From the NCBI GenBank assembly GCA_032622095.1, contig CP136069.1, forward strand, positions 45,918,194 through 45,982,193: 64,000 nucleotides of DNA, written 5' to 3'. The notes beneath the pieces were generated by a model. That model ran no database searches and was not told the DNA's origin. It saw only the letters and a list, made by a program, of their open reading frames with translations. The translations under genes were made by a program, and so were the position numbers. The stretch is from Siphonodentalium dalli. Lineage: Eukaryota; Mollusca; Scaphopoda; Gadilida; Siphonodentaliidae. Each line of letters starts with the position of its first letter. Position 1 is the stretch's first letter. Positions 28,830-40,478 of this stretch are shown one piece after another.

Positions 28830-29890
28830 TTCATATAAAATATTGTCTTTGGTGTTGTGTTTACATTCGCCGTTTGTTATGATTCGGTAGTACATACTAA
28901 AGCGTGTTTACAAAGACCAGGAAATGCGACATTGAATGCAGCAGATGTGCGCCGTTTGTTGTATTTTTACAAACAATGGTGATTCCCGTTTGATGTGGTT
29001 CCCGACCAAAGAACAAATCCTGCCCAGCAAGTTGTCCATAACGGCAACACATTCAAACCTGTTTAAAAAGACCACATCTACCAAACATGTCCGTAATTGA
29101 AAAATGATCATGTCATAGAGTCAGTTATTAAAGGAAATCATATTGTGAATGATCGGCCGTTATATCCAGAAAATAAGGATGGGTGTAACGATCGTAAACA
29201 ATTCAAGTTGCAAGCTTCAATCGCCATTAACTTGGACAAAAATCGCGATATATCCGAAACAGGAAATAGCAATACTTATTCAGAGACTCCATGCTAATGC
29301 TAGAAATCGCAATAGATCCGTAACGTTTTTCGAATTCTAACTCTGAATGTTTGTTGCGTTGAACAAAGGCTGTAGTGCCCAGAATGTAAGGACATGATTG
29401 GAGAGTATGACATGCTATGCCTGTGCGAAATAAGAACATTGCTTTGAATTATGCGCAAAATAAAAGCAAAACTATTGGGGACGGTGATGTGGTTGTATCA
29501 TGATTTGGGCACGATAGGAGATACGCAAAGAGGTCTTTGCACTTAAATCAGAAAAAAGAAACACTGTCCGGATTCGTGTCACGCGCGGAGATAGCGACCA
29601 AATTAATACAAGAAAACCATAATCAGAAATGGTAACGCCCTCAAGATCATATTATTATACCTAAATATAAATTATAATATAAAATATATTGGTTACATGA
29701 TTCAGAACTCCGTTAACAACTAATCCTTCAAATTATTAAAAAAAACTACGGCTTAATACTTCAGGTTTCTCATTCACCACACCATAAAGCTTCTAAATGT
29801 GGATAAAAAATCGGAGGCATTGTGTTCCCGCCATAAAATCTTCAAGAGTAGCCCAGCCATTGTTCTTACCAAAACATCGAAAGCAATTAA
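28830..29890. other. No gene recognised
   Basis: Short open frames only, none with a recognisable domain or splice signals. Confidence 0.35.
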
Positions 29891-29897
29891 GGACTTT

Positions 29898-30750
29898 CCC
29901 AAAATTTGATAGAGTCAAAATAAAGGATTATGTTCACTTTTATTACAAATCACAGAGTATAATCAACGATGGATTATGTTGGAAATACTAAATGTGAAAT
30001 TTATAGAGGTTTTTAAAATCTATTTTTCGAACCCAAATCCAACAAACATAAAGCCAATATCTAAGAACAAAATATGGAAATGTGTACTGAACACTGTGAA
30101 GAATGATGAACAATAAAAATATTTTCATATTTACCAAGCATTCTTTGAAAAACTTACTCAGAACCACTTGTTTACAAATGGTAGTTTTACTTTCTCAGTA
30201 ATTCTGTCCAGAAGGTGACACTTGGTGGGTGGATTATGGGTCACCTTGTGTCCAGTGTAGCTGGGTTGTTATCAGCCCGTGTGGCCACTGAACCATAAGG
30301 GATTATTCAATGATTGGTGACCTATTTAGTGGTGCGCTAAATTGAAGCTAAAGAAATTATATTATCAACTCACCACTGTCAACAGTTAACCAACTGCTGC
30401 CAGCTCCCAGTCAGCCAAGTTTGGGAAGTGAATCTATCATTTGTAAACAGCTGGTTTTAATTAAGTTTTTCAAAGAACACTTGGTAAATATGAATATAAC
30501 TTTATTGTTCATCGTTCTTCAGAGTATTCAGTACACATTTCCATATTTTTTTCTTAGAAATTGATTTTGCGTTTGTTGGATTTGGGTTCGAAAAAAATAT
30601 TTTTAAAAACCTCTATAAAGTTCACATTTTGTATTTCTAAGATAATCCATCATGCCTGATACTGTTAAAATGGTGCATCTATGAGTTTGGTTGCTGTGAT
30701 TACTAATAAAATTGAACAGAATCCTTTATTTTGACTCCTTCAAATTTGGG
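29898..30750. mobile_element. Large foldback element (~853 bp)
   Basis: The left arm (cccaaaatttgatagagtca ... tcgaacccaaatccaacaaa ... accaagcattctttgaaaaa) is mirrored by the right arm (tttttcaaagaacacttggt ... ttgttggatttgggttcga ... tgactccttcaaatttggg). The arms are about 290 bp each with a 250-bp spacer (30195-30440). Target duplications were not resolved. Confidence 0.78.
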
Positions 30751-31010
30751 TTGAAAATGGGTTAGCAAAGCCCTTATAACGCGGCCATAATAGTTACATA
30801 CTGCAACTATCAGACATCCAGTGAATACACACCCGCGAAAACCCGAAATGTGTTGTCCTGCGATATATCCTATCGCTATAGCTCAATTTTGCACGTCCAG
30901 ATTAGACTTCCTACAATATCCTAAAACAATAAAGCTTCTCAAATCATCGGCAAAGTCAATAGAACTTTCACGACTTGGATATCGACACTTTCCGATCGCT
31001 CTGCATAATA

Positions 31011-31424
31011 ATGGTCAGACCTATCATCGAATACTGTAACTCTGCACGGAGCCCACATCACAAATATTAAAGAATTGTGTTAGAGAAAATACAAAGAAAA
31101 GCAACGAAACTAGTTCGTCAAATCAAAACGCCATTCCACCGAGACCGAATGATAAGACTCAATCTGATGTCTTTAAAATATCGAAGATTTAGATGAGATC
31201 TAATCGAGGTATATACACTGTTGAATGGTCATTACAATATCAATGCCTGTGACCTATTAGAAAGAAATTCATCAGGAATAACAAGAGGACATAATAAAAA
31301 GCTACAGATGTGCACTGTTAACAAGGCCATAAGAAAATATTTCTTCACACAGAGGGTGGTAAATAGCTGGAACTCTCTGCCAGACTTCGCTGTTGAGGCT
31401 CCAACACTCGATATATATACATAG
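31011..31424 (+). pseudogene. CR1-like LINE reverse transcriptase, C-terminal remnant
   Basis: One frame reads MVRPIIEYCNSARSPHH, then LEKIQRKATKLVRQIK, then RRFR*DLIEVYTLLNG, and finally RVVNSWNSLPDFAVEAP. This is the post-RT part typical of CR1-like LINEs (EY..VW, QRRATK, YRR.RGDLIEVYK, NSWN.LP). Two in-frame stops (near 31068 and 31194) kill it. Nothing upstream of the remnant could be recognised as the RT core. Confidence 0.78.
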
Positions 31425-31487
31425 ACTCATTCTTCTATTATATAAAACTAGCCGATGAGCTCGACGTTGTCCGGGCTATTCAAAAAC

Positions 31488-31925
31488 CAGATTTCAAGTC
31501 GATAGCTCTACCCGTTTCCGAGATCTGGTCTGCGCATGCGCGAAGCTGGCGTCGCACGGGCTCGGCGACCCGATAAAATTCGTATCCGGGGCAAGATACA
31601 TTCACATACCAAATTTCAAGTCGATAGCTCCACCCGTTTCCGAGATCTGGTCTGCGCATGCGCGAAGCTGGCGTCGCACGGGCTCGGCGACCCGATAAAA
31701 TTCGTATCCGGGGCAAGATACATTCACATAGCAAATTTCAAGTCGATAGCTCCACCCGTTTCCGAGATCTCGTCTGCGCATGCGCGAAGCGGGCGCCGCA
31801 CGGGCTCGCCAATACGACATTGACGACCGCCTGGTCAAACTACACACACGTACGAAGTTTCGTCCCGATCGGTCGAGAATCGTAGATTTGTATCAATGAC
31901 ACACAGACAAACATACAGACAAACA
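31488..31925 (+). repeat. CpG-rich 122-bp tandem repeat plus retroelement-like tail
   Basis: Three starts of the unit (tttcaagtcgatagctccac) lie at about 31494, 31616 and 31738, giving a 122-bp period. Units share ccgtttccgagatctggtct and gcgcatgcgcgaagctggcg. The last unit runs into cgaagtttcgtcccgatcgg and ends in acacagacaaacatacagac. GC and CpG content are far above the surroundings. The open frames here are repeat artefacts. Confidence 0.8.
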
Positions 31926-32740
31926 GAGGTCTTCAAAAATATATATGAGATACCAGTTCGACGACAAGTAATATGTTCAAGTGACTCACAAGTATATATC
32001 GAATGACGGTACGTAATTTGTTAACAGACATTGCAAATAATGTTATTGGGACGAAAAGTCGCAAGACTTGTTCCATATTATGATTGTGATGATGATTGTG
32101 GTGGTGGTGATGATATGATTGATAGAACAAACCACTATTATGATGATCGTGTCGTTATTTGTTTAAAATCAATTGACATAAATACGCACCCGTTCCCTCA
32201 TTAAAATCTACCTATTTCGACCATTTGTGCGACCTCCGCGAATTCGGGAACCTACTGCAAATTGTCACACCGATCAGCACCTATTTAACGAACCGGTGGC
32301 CGACTCGGCTGTATCCGACTAACCTCTTTAAAAAACGTATCAATTGAGATATCTGTGTACATTTTATTTCAAAAATAAAATTCGGCTTGACAAAACAATA
32401 CGTACTATGTGATTCTGATATGTGATATGTAGAATTTTCGAGCATACCAACACCTTGACATGGGCATGCGGTGGTGGTCCAGTCAGTAGAGTGCTCAGTG
32501 TATTACGCCGCCATATGCCGTCCAGCGTTGACGAAGCTGGCTCGAACACCGACAAGCGCGGATTTGTGATCCAGGCAGCAAAAGATTCGTGTATCTGGGC
32601 AAGTTTGTCAGTTGCTTTCCGCGAGTTGGTGAATTCTACACGTGGTGGAGTGATTTCCCGGTTAAATTGTCCCTCTTCGTGGTCTTTCCACCGCGCGTAA
32701 AACAGACTACGTCGTGATATATGGCCTAACTGTTGAAACG
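31926..32740. other. No gene recognised
   Basis: Contains a GAT/GTG-rich low-complexity stretch at about 32085-32125. The paired open frames at 32364-32744 have no support as a gene. Confidence 0.35.
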
Positions 32741-32744
32741 ACAA

Positions 32745-32880
32745 TAAACCACAACCGGTGTGACTAAACGCCGCCCGGACCGCCCCCGCGGTGTCAAAGG
32801 GTAATTTTAGTGGTCATTACAATAAGGGGTGTAATCAATACCCACCCACACATGGACGGATGGTGGTCACGGCCCCATAG
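32745..32880 (-). repeat. Inverted copy of a GC-rich repeat (host of LINE insertions)
   Basis: Read on the minus strand, ggccgtgaccaccatccgtc, tgaccactaaaattaccctt and tccgggcggcgttt match ggccacgaccaccgtgaccg, tggctactaaaatcatacaa and tccgggcttgtctgggcggt at 35325-35450. Further partial copies lie at 34985-35045 and at 35830-35865 joined to 38205-38265. Confidence 0.6.
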
Positions 32881-32887
32881 AAGTGCC

Positions 32888-34961
32888 TACAGCTTGGAAG
32901 AAAGCCGATGTGATGCCCCTCTTTAAAAAAGGTGATAGGCATGACCCTTTAAATTATCGTCCGATATCTCTTATAAGTTGTGTCGGCAAGGTACTAGAGA
33001 GATTAGTTTTTAATGAAATTCTAAGCCATTTGAAAACCCACAACCTTTTATATAAGCATCAGTCTGGATTTATACCTGGTCATAGTACCGAATTTCAACT
33101 AATTGAAATCATTCATAATATCCACTGTGCAATCGACGAGGGCCAAACGAGTTGTGCAGTATTTTTCGATATTTCCAAAGCGTTTGACAAAGTCTGGCAC
33201 CGAGGTCTTGTTTTAAAATTAGAGAAATATGGTTTGAAAGGTAATATTCTGAAATGGATGACAAACTATTTACAAAACAGACAGCAAAGAGTTAGAGTCA
33301 ACTCAAGCTTTTCGCAGTACTCCTCAATATCAGCTGGTGTGCCCCAGGGATCTGTAGTCGGGCCTCTGATGTTTTTAATTTACATTAATGACATTGCCGA
33401 TGAATTAAATCTAGCACAAGACTGTATGCTGACGACACATGTTTAATCAACAGCGATAGTGATACGTATAACCTTCAATTGACAGTCAATAGAGACATGA
33501 ACAAAATCAGAGACTGGGCTGAAAATTGGTGTGTCCAATTTAATAGTAGTAAAACCAATCTAATGTTATTTTCCAAGCCAAGTGTTGTTAAACCTACAAT
33601 CATATTCGACGGGGTAACCCTAGAATACTCTAATAGCCACAAACACCTAGGATTGGATATTGACGACAACCTAACTTGGAACACACACATTGGTAATATA
33701 TGCACAAGGGCATACGCACGCCTGTCACAATTGCGTAAACTAAGAGCAATGCTAAATCGTGAAACACTTCAAACCCTCTATTTATCCCATGTTCGATCCC
33801 TTATGGAATACGCTAGTAACGTTTGGTCTGGTGCACCTGATTACTTACTAAAAGATCTAGAAGATGTTCAATACGAAGCAGCTAGAATAGTCACCGGTTG
33901 CACCAGATCAGTTCCAAATATTAGACTTCTGACCGAACTAGGTTGGGAGACGTTAGAAACTCGAAGATATTACAAACAGGTCTTGACATTCCACAATATA
34001 GTAAACGAAAAAACACCTAACTATTTGACAGACCTTATACCATCCAAATTCAGCGCCCGAAATGACCATGATACCAGAAACGCATCAAATTTTATCCCTA
34101 TGAAATGCAATTACAAAAGAAAAGAGTCCACCTTCATGCCCAAGTGTATAAATGTCTGGAATAAACGCGATACAAAAATAAGAAACATGAATTATGAATG
34201 TTTTCGACAATCACTTATTCCCAATCCGGTTAAACCTCCTAAGTATTTTTCTACAGGGAAACGATCATTAAATATCTAACAATGTCGACTCAGGTGCGAA
34301 TGCAGTGAACTCCAATCAGATAAATACTTCAATTATATTGCGGTGTCCAAAGCCTGTAGATGCGGCGATGGTGAAGAAAACGCATTTCACTATTTTTTCC
34401 AATGTCAATTGCATATTATTCCAAGAGTAGACTTGCTGAACAAGCTAATACGATTCAATATTTATTCAGTAAAAACTTTACTATTTGGAGATCCAAGCTT
34501 ATCAAATTCCAATAATGAAGACATTTTCAAGGCTGTCCAAATCTTTATAAGAGACACACCCCAGGGTGAGAACACACAAAGTTCAACAGCAGACGACTAC
34601 TAGGGAAGAAAGAAAAAACAAAATAATAAAAATAATAATTCTGAGTATAGTCATAAACGCTCTATAAGAACATATTGCACTGTCCTGCCACCTTACCATT
34701 GTTAAGGATATATGAGCACAGTACACTATACAGTAACCAGATACTTTCGAACAAGTTGGGAGAGACTAGCAACAATCAAACTTTAACATTATACACTTTA
34801 ATACCATATATAATTGTTCAATGCCATGTTCATTTTTTTCTTTCACTTGATTGTCTGGTGATCGGGAGAGAAGTAGCATATAAGTGGCCCGCACTTGTTC
34901 TTCAATCCCGTTGCCAAATGTATGTATTTATATGCATATATGGCGAATAAATATGTTTAAA
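32888..34961 (+). mobile_element. 5'-truncated LINE 1 with 13-bp target duplication
   Basis: The exact direct repeat CCATAGAAGTGCC flanks it (32875-32887 and 34962-34974). It begins inside the reverse-transcriptase domain, carries the C-terminal zinc-finger-like region, and has a 3' end with gcgaataaatatgtttaaa. 5' truncation with a long target duplication is the mark of target-primed reverse transcription. Confidence 0.92.
32889..34603 (+). pseudogene. Reverse transcriptase of LINE 1 (one frameshift, one stop)
   Basis: The first segment reads PLFKKGDRHDPLNYRPISLI, then FFDISKAFDKVWHRGL (motif A, FxxxxKAFD) and GVPQGSVVGPLMFLIYIND (motif B). A base is lost near 33409, after which the frame gives LYADDTCLI with the catalytic YADD at 33425-33436. 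A TAA at 34277-34279 precedes a region with C-x-C-G and H-x(4)-C (CRCGDGEENAFHYFFQC) ending at 34603. The order fits a CR1/jockey-group LINE. These lesions make it inactive. Confidence 0.9.
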
Positions 34962-34984
34962 CCATAGAAGTGCCACTATTAACC

Positions 34985-35045
34985 CCCAAAATGTCCGCAC
35001 CCGTATGCACTGTTCTGGCCACTAAAATTACACCAATATAGACAC
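34985..35045 (+). repeat. Partial copy of the LINE-host repeat
   Basis: tgcactgttctggccactaa aattacacca parallels gcactgttatggctactaaa atcatacaaa at 35376. See the entry at 32745. Confidence 0.45.
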
Positions 35046-35324
35046 CACAGGACGATCCAGGCTGTTAGCTTCATTCGCGGCAAACATATTCGCCGATGGA
35101 TGAATTATGATTGTTAATTGACATTCAGTGGGCGATTCGCCATTGTTTCTTGAATTTAGCCGACGGTATAGTTCCGCTACATATATGTGTGTGGAGTTAT
35201 TAGCGGTACGAGGGCGACACGGCGGTCCGTTCTGCGTGCCTTGTTATTTGCGGCCACAATATTGTAATTCTGGCTGAATCTGGCAAGTTGTCGGGTCAGT
35301 TAATAATTAATAGACACTTATGTG

Positions 35325-35475
35325 TGGCCACGACCACCGTGACCGTCCGGTCGGGGATGGATTTCCGTGACACCCCGCACTGTTATGGCTACTAAAATCA
35401 TACAAAGACACCACATTGGCGTTCCGGGCTTGTCTGGGCGGTGTTTTGTCAAAATTGCAATTTTGCAAGTTAGGG
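35325..35475 (+). repeat. Direct copy of the LINE-host repeat
   Basis: Reverse complement partner of 32745-32880. It is GC-richer than its surroundings and ends shortly before the GCTGAAGGGG element. Confidence 0.55.
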
Positions 35476-35484
35476 GTTAATGAC

Positions 35485-35808
35485 GCTGAAGGGGTCACAC
35501 TCAGCAAACACATTGCTGAAGGGTACACATGATTTTCAAAATATGCTGAAGGGTACACAGGGTTTGAAATGTCGTTCTAAAGGACATTCAGTTGCCGTAT
35601 CTGCCATGATGTCTGTTAGAGAATAATTGTTTACGTTCCAATGAATATTAAAGTGTACTAAAACAAACTGCTAAAGGGCGCCAGACTTTCATAAACAGAA
35701 TTTAAGTAACGGTGTTCGTGCCGATCACAAACCATGTGTACCCTTCAGCACATTTTCAAAGCCTGTGTCCTCTTCAGCACTTTTATTGGCGAGAGTGACC
35801 CCTTCAGC
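35485..35808. mobile_element. GCTGAAGGGG inverted-repeat element, copy 2, perfect 9-bp duplication
   Basis: GCTGAAGGGGTCACACTCAG at the left is mirrored by GAGAGTGACCCCTTCAGC at the right. GTTAATGAC occurs exactly on both sides (35476-35484, 35809-35817). Subterminal CTGAAGGGTACACA motifs recur in both arms. Confidence 0.9.
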
Positions 35809-35865
35809 GTTAATGACTGCACTTCGGTTTGGCCGCGACCAGCCGACCACCACCCGTGCGTAGGT

Positions 35866-38204
35866 CTGAAGATTTTTTTCAACTGAAATACCTAGAGAAA
35901 CCGAGATAGTCAAAGATATACACATGAATATTAACGATATTGACACATCGCCTCTAAATGCAGAAATAACAGTTTCTGAAATAGAAAAGGCTTTCAAAGC
36001 CTTAAAGTTAGGAAAAGCGCCCGGATACGACAATATTACAAACGACTATCTTAAAGGGGCTCTTGATATTTTTGGAATAACGATTCAAAAATATTTTAAT
36101 TTGATTTTAAACACCGGAATAGTACCAGAAAGCTGCAGAACTGGAATTATACGACCATTCTTTGAAGGGAAGGGAGAATCTACCGACCCTAATAACTGCA
36201 GGACGATAACTCTTTTAAGTTGTATCTCAAAAGTATTTCCATGCAATGTTAGTGAACGAATTAGTTCATTTCTCAGTAATAATGACTTACAATCAGAATG
36301 CCAAGCGGGATTTCGCAAAGGATATTCTACAATTGATCACATATTTTCACTTTACTCTTTATCACAAATCTTGAAACATAATAAGCAGACATTATACTGT
36401 GCCTTTATAGATTTTTCTAAAGCGTTTGATTCCGTCTGGAGAGCAGCGCTTTGAAAAAAGCTTATTAGCCATAAAATTGAAGGTAAACTCTTAGATGTTA
36501 TACGATCAATGTATAATGGTATCAAGCTTTGTGTACGCATTGGGAACGAAGATTCAGAATTTTTTCCAAGCAAAATTTGCATAAAACAAGGAGACAGTCT
36601 TTCGCCGATACTATTTGCAATATACCTAAAACGATCTTGAAAATCATCTTCGTGAGCATGGATCCAATGGAATCGACATTAAAGTTCCAGAAGAATTTGA
36701 TACCGCACTTTACTTAAAACTATTTCTCTTAATTTATGCAGATGACACTGTACTCCTCGCTAACTCGCGTGACAGCTTACAGAACATGCTTGATAAATTT
36801 TCTATATATTGCAACACGTGGAAATTAAATGTCAATACATCGAAAATCAAGATACTTATATTTGGACGAAAAACCAAAAGTCTGAATAGCGGGAAAATTT
36901 CAATAATTGGACATGAACTGGAGATAGTAGATAGTTACAAATACCTAGTTACGACATTCCATAGAAATGGACTATTCACACTAGAAAAAAAACACAAGGA
37001 CTAAAAGTGCTAAAGTGGCAATGTACGCCCTGTTTAATAAAGTACGCGTAAATAAACTAACTATAGCCACAACCCTTGATGTCAATGAAAACTCGATTAT
37101 CCAAATCATGACATATGGAGCCGAGGTCTGGCGACACGAAAACACGACATGTTTCGAAAAACTCGAAATTTGGTTTTTGAAAGCTTAAAAAATCTACACC
37201 TAGTGCAATCATATATGGAGAACTCGGCATGTGTCCCATATCAGTAAGAATAAAAACATGTTATACTTGTCTTATTGGGGCAAGCTCAACACAATGACGA
37301 CAAATAGAACGCCACTCGCGTTGTATTATATTATGCTGATATCTTATTATGATAATAAGAAGTTCCCATGGATTGCTGGGCAGCATAACACCCTTAACGC
37401 ATTCGGCATGGGTAACAGTTGGTCAGCTGGTCGATAACCTCAATAAATTTCGCGACTCTGTCAGAATGAGACTAACTGATATATACTCACAACAATGGAG
37501 AACTGCAATAGCTGTATCAAACAAATTTACCTTTTATCGAGTCGTGAAAGATAACTTTGTCCGCGAACAATATTTGTCATCCAGCGATACATCTATGATA
37601 CACGCTCTCATGAGATTCCGGGCAAGAAATCATAAATTACCAATCGAAGAAGGATCATGGACAAATCGAGACTATTCGGAAAGAAAGTGCTCATTATGTA
37701 ACGCAGAGTTAGGAGATGAATTCCACGTTATCTTGAAGTGTGAAAAATTAAAGGGATTGAGAGTAAGGTACATCAAACCATACTACTTCAATAGACCAAA
37801 CACTTTGAAGTTGAACCAATTATTCAATCAAAATAGCGAGCGCAAAACAAAAAACCTTTCGGTATTTATTAAAAAGATTTTGGAATTTTTCAGAAACTCC
37901 TGAGGCTTACGCGCATGTGTGCGCGTTCACATTTGTAGGTGCTCGAGTACACACATGTATATTAGTAAATATAAATTCGTTGATACACACCATATACCAT
38001 ATATTGGTAAATATATTATCTGATTATGATGAGTAAACAAGTATACACCCATTAAACGCGACATCGATGTATTATAATATTTATCATAATGATTTTATGT
38101 GTATGTATACATATACATGTATTGATGATACGTAATTGTGTCATATGTATTGTCTCTGTAATGTCTTTCAAGATGACCAGAGTTACTATTAAATTGAATT
38201 GAAT
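35866..38204 (+). mobile_element. 5'-truncated LINE 2 (different clade)
   Basis: The insertion splits a GC-rich repeat, with TAGGT on both sides (35861-35865, 38205-38209). The 3' end is a short (TTGAA)n tail. Upstream gaccaccacccgtgcgtagg and downstream gggtttcctcgacactcc become contiguous when the LINE is removed and then match the repeat at 32745 and 35325. Confidence 0.82.
35869..37903 (+). pseudogene. Reverse transcriptase and C-terminal region of LINE 2, several lesions
   Basis: The frame covers KLGKAPGYDNI, CRTITLLSCISKVF, AGFRKGYSTIDH and FIDFSKAFDSVW, where a TGA at 36452-36454 replaces an expected Trp codon. It continues KQGDSLSPILFAIYL, shifts frame near 36628, and then gives LIYADDTVLLAN with YADD at 36735-36746. 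Further shifts follow between 37004 and 37349. The final frame ends with C-x2-C-x(8)-H-x(4)-C (CSLCNAELGDEFHVILKC), the same box as in the minus-strand LINE at 27428. Inactive. Confidence 0.88.
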
Positions 38205-38302
38205 TAGGTGGGTTTCCTCGACACTCCTCACTGTGGTCACCAAAAGCACCACTAAACACCACTCACTCATTAATTGGAGGTATACAGATGAACCATTTCG
38301 TT

Positions 38303-40140
38303 CAATTTTCCAGCTATTAGATATTGATTCACACATTCAGAGATCACTAAATGACAGAAACAAAATTAGATTCGTATTCTGTGATATAAGTAAGGCATTT
38401 GATAGAGTATGGCATAGGGGTTTACTTCACAAAATGTATCATATTGGAATCCGTGGGGAAATTCTTGCTTGGTTTAGGAATTATCTCTCTTGTAGAACTC
38501 AATGTACAGTTATAAATTGATATAATTCTTCCACTAGGGTTGTTCCGGCCGGAGTCCCTCAACCTTCAGTCTTAAGACCTCTTTTGTTCAATATTTTCAT
38601 TAATGATCTTGTAGATGGAATTGAATCAAATATTACACTTTATGCAGATGATACTTCTCTATTTATTTCTGTAGAAGATGATGAGATGGCAGCCAAAATG
38701 ATAAATCGCGACCTCAATAGAATAGGGCAGTGGGCAACCATGTGGCAAGTGAAATTTAGCTCATCAAAAACAGAAACTATGACCATAGGTCAATCCAGTC
38801 CAGATACGCATTGTCCTTTGTACCTCTTGGGTGAAGAAATTTGTGAAGTCGAAAAACACAAACATCTAGGTCTTTTATTCCATATTAGTGGCTCCTGGGA
38901 TATCCATGTACAAAGTTTGTTTGAAAAATTAAGTCCCATGATAAATTGCTTACGTAGTCTTAAATACAAGTTATACAGACAAGCACTGGATACCCTATAT
39001 AAGTCGTTTATTCTTCCAGTTTTTGAATATGCAGATGTTATTTGGGATAATTGTTCATTAGGATCTGCTGGTGATCTGGAATCATTACAATTGGACGCAT
39101 TGAGAACCATCAATGGCATTATTAGGGGGACAAGTTATTCCTTGCTATATCAAGAAACAGGCTATGTTCCACTTCAAGAGAGACGTTTGATGAGGAAAAC
39201 AATAATGATGCATAAGGCCATAAACCATAAATGTCCTATGTATATATCCTTACAAATTCCTAGAAGAGTTTCAGAAATTAGTGATTACTCTTTAAGGGAT
39301 GCTGATGATATTTCCAAATATGAATACATCAGCAAATCATTAAAGAGTTATCTAAACTCATTTTTTCCTTCTGGTATTGAATTATTGAACACTTCAAGTT
39401 CAGTAATACGTTCAAGTAGCTCGATTTCGCAAATTAAATATGAATTTCATCGACATGAGCATATCGTTCCTAAATATTATTGTGCAGGCACAAGATCAAA
39501 TCAAATAATTCATTCAAAACTTAGAGTAGGCTGTAGTGATCTTAATGCACATATGTTTGATCGATTTCTTACAGAGGATTGTTCTTGTAGATGTGGCTAT
39601 TTTTATGAAGATTCTGAACATTATTTTATGCATTGTGCATTATTTATTAGTCAACGGGCAGTTATGTTTAGTTCACTTAATAACATGAATGTGGATATAA
39701 ATATTAATAGCTTACTTTATGGAAAAAATTCTGTCAGTGATGCAACAAATAATCTTATCTTTAATATTGTCCATTTATACTTCGAATCTACCAAGCGGTT
39801 TAATTCAAAATCTTTAATATAATACAATTAAGCCTGATTTGAATAAGTACATCTATTGCTTTCTGTATCATCTCTCCACATCATAGCCCTGCCGTCCCCA
39901 AGTACATCTCTATGGTAATTAATTGTTTGATCCCAACCAGAGGCCGCCCTCATTTTCTGCTGAGCAATGAATTATTATGTTGTTTCATTTTACTTATTTC
40001 ACCTTTTATATGATCACGTGTTTTTCTAATTTTGACTATTGGTTTTTGGGTCTGGTCTTATATAGGTTTTCCTGTTGACCGGACCCGGTGCTCTGTTAAT
40101 ATGACACTTATGCACAAATAAACTTTATTTACAAAAAAAA
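38303..40140 (+). mobile_element. 5'-truncated LINE 3 with 13-bp target duplication and poly-A tail
   Basis: GAACCATTTCGTT flanks it exactly (38290-38302, 40141-40153). The 3' end reads caaataaactttatttacaa followed by an A run. It starts inside the RT domain. Confidence 0.93.
38305..39822 (+). pseudogene. Reverse transcriptase of LINE 3 (single in-frame stop)
   Basis: About 506 codons in one frame, broken only by TGA at 38518-38520. Motif A is FCDISKAFDRVWHRGL and YADD lies at 38641-38652. The usual motif B (GVPQGSVLGPLLF) reads GVPQPSVLRPLLF, so two conserved Gly are replaced. The C-terminal box CSCRCGYFYEDSEHYFMHC is shared with LINE 1. This is the best preserved LINE frame in the window and probably the youngest, but the stop and the Gly changes argue that it is inactive. 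Confidence 0.9.
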
Positions 40141-40153
40141 GAACCATTTCGTT

Positions 40154-40478
40154 AAATTGTGTCTCACATGTAATGGTGTCAAAATGGCCCTCAGAATTAT
40201 CGTGTACATACATCAAGTGTTCATATTCCCTGCAAACATACATTCCCCAAACATTGTATTGTCACCCACCAACTATTAGCTCGATCATACCGTGCGAACA
40301 ATTAAGTCATTTGAAACCGTTGGTGCATGGCATAAGTATTTTGGATTCATGGTGACATTGTGTGACACGTCAAGGTACATAAATAATTAACATTAATTTT
40401 GTTATGGAGGTGTATAGGCGTAATTTACCAGGGAAATCCCCTCGGATAAACCGCGCAGTATAGTTCTCGGAAAAAGGT
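40154..40478. other. No gene recognised
   Basis: Pre-insertion flank of LINE 3 followed by unique-looking sequence. Confidence 0.35.

Noticed and set aside
28413-28895. 160-residue Cys/Arg-rich minus-strand frame
   Set aside because: Its Cys pattern is the translation of the CGTTTCGGCACCTG minisatellite.
31480-31885. Four repeated-looking open frames
   Set aside because: They are translations of the 122-bp tandem repeat in several frames.
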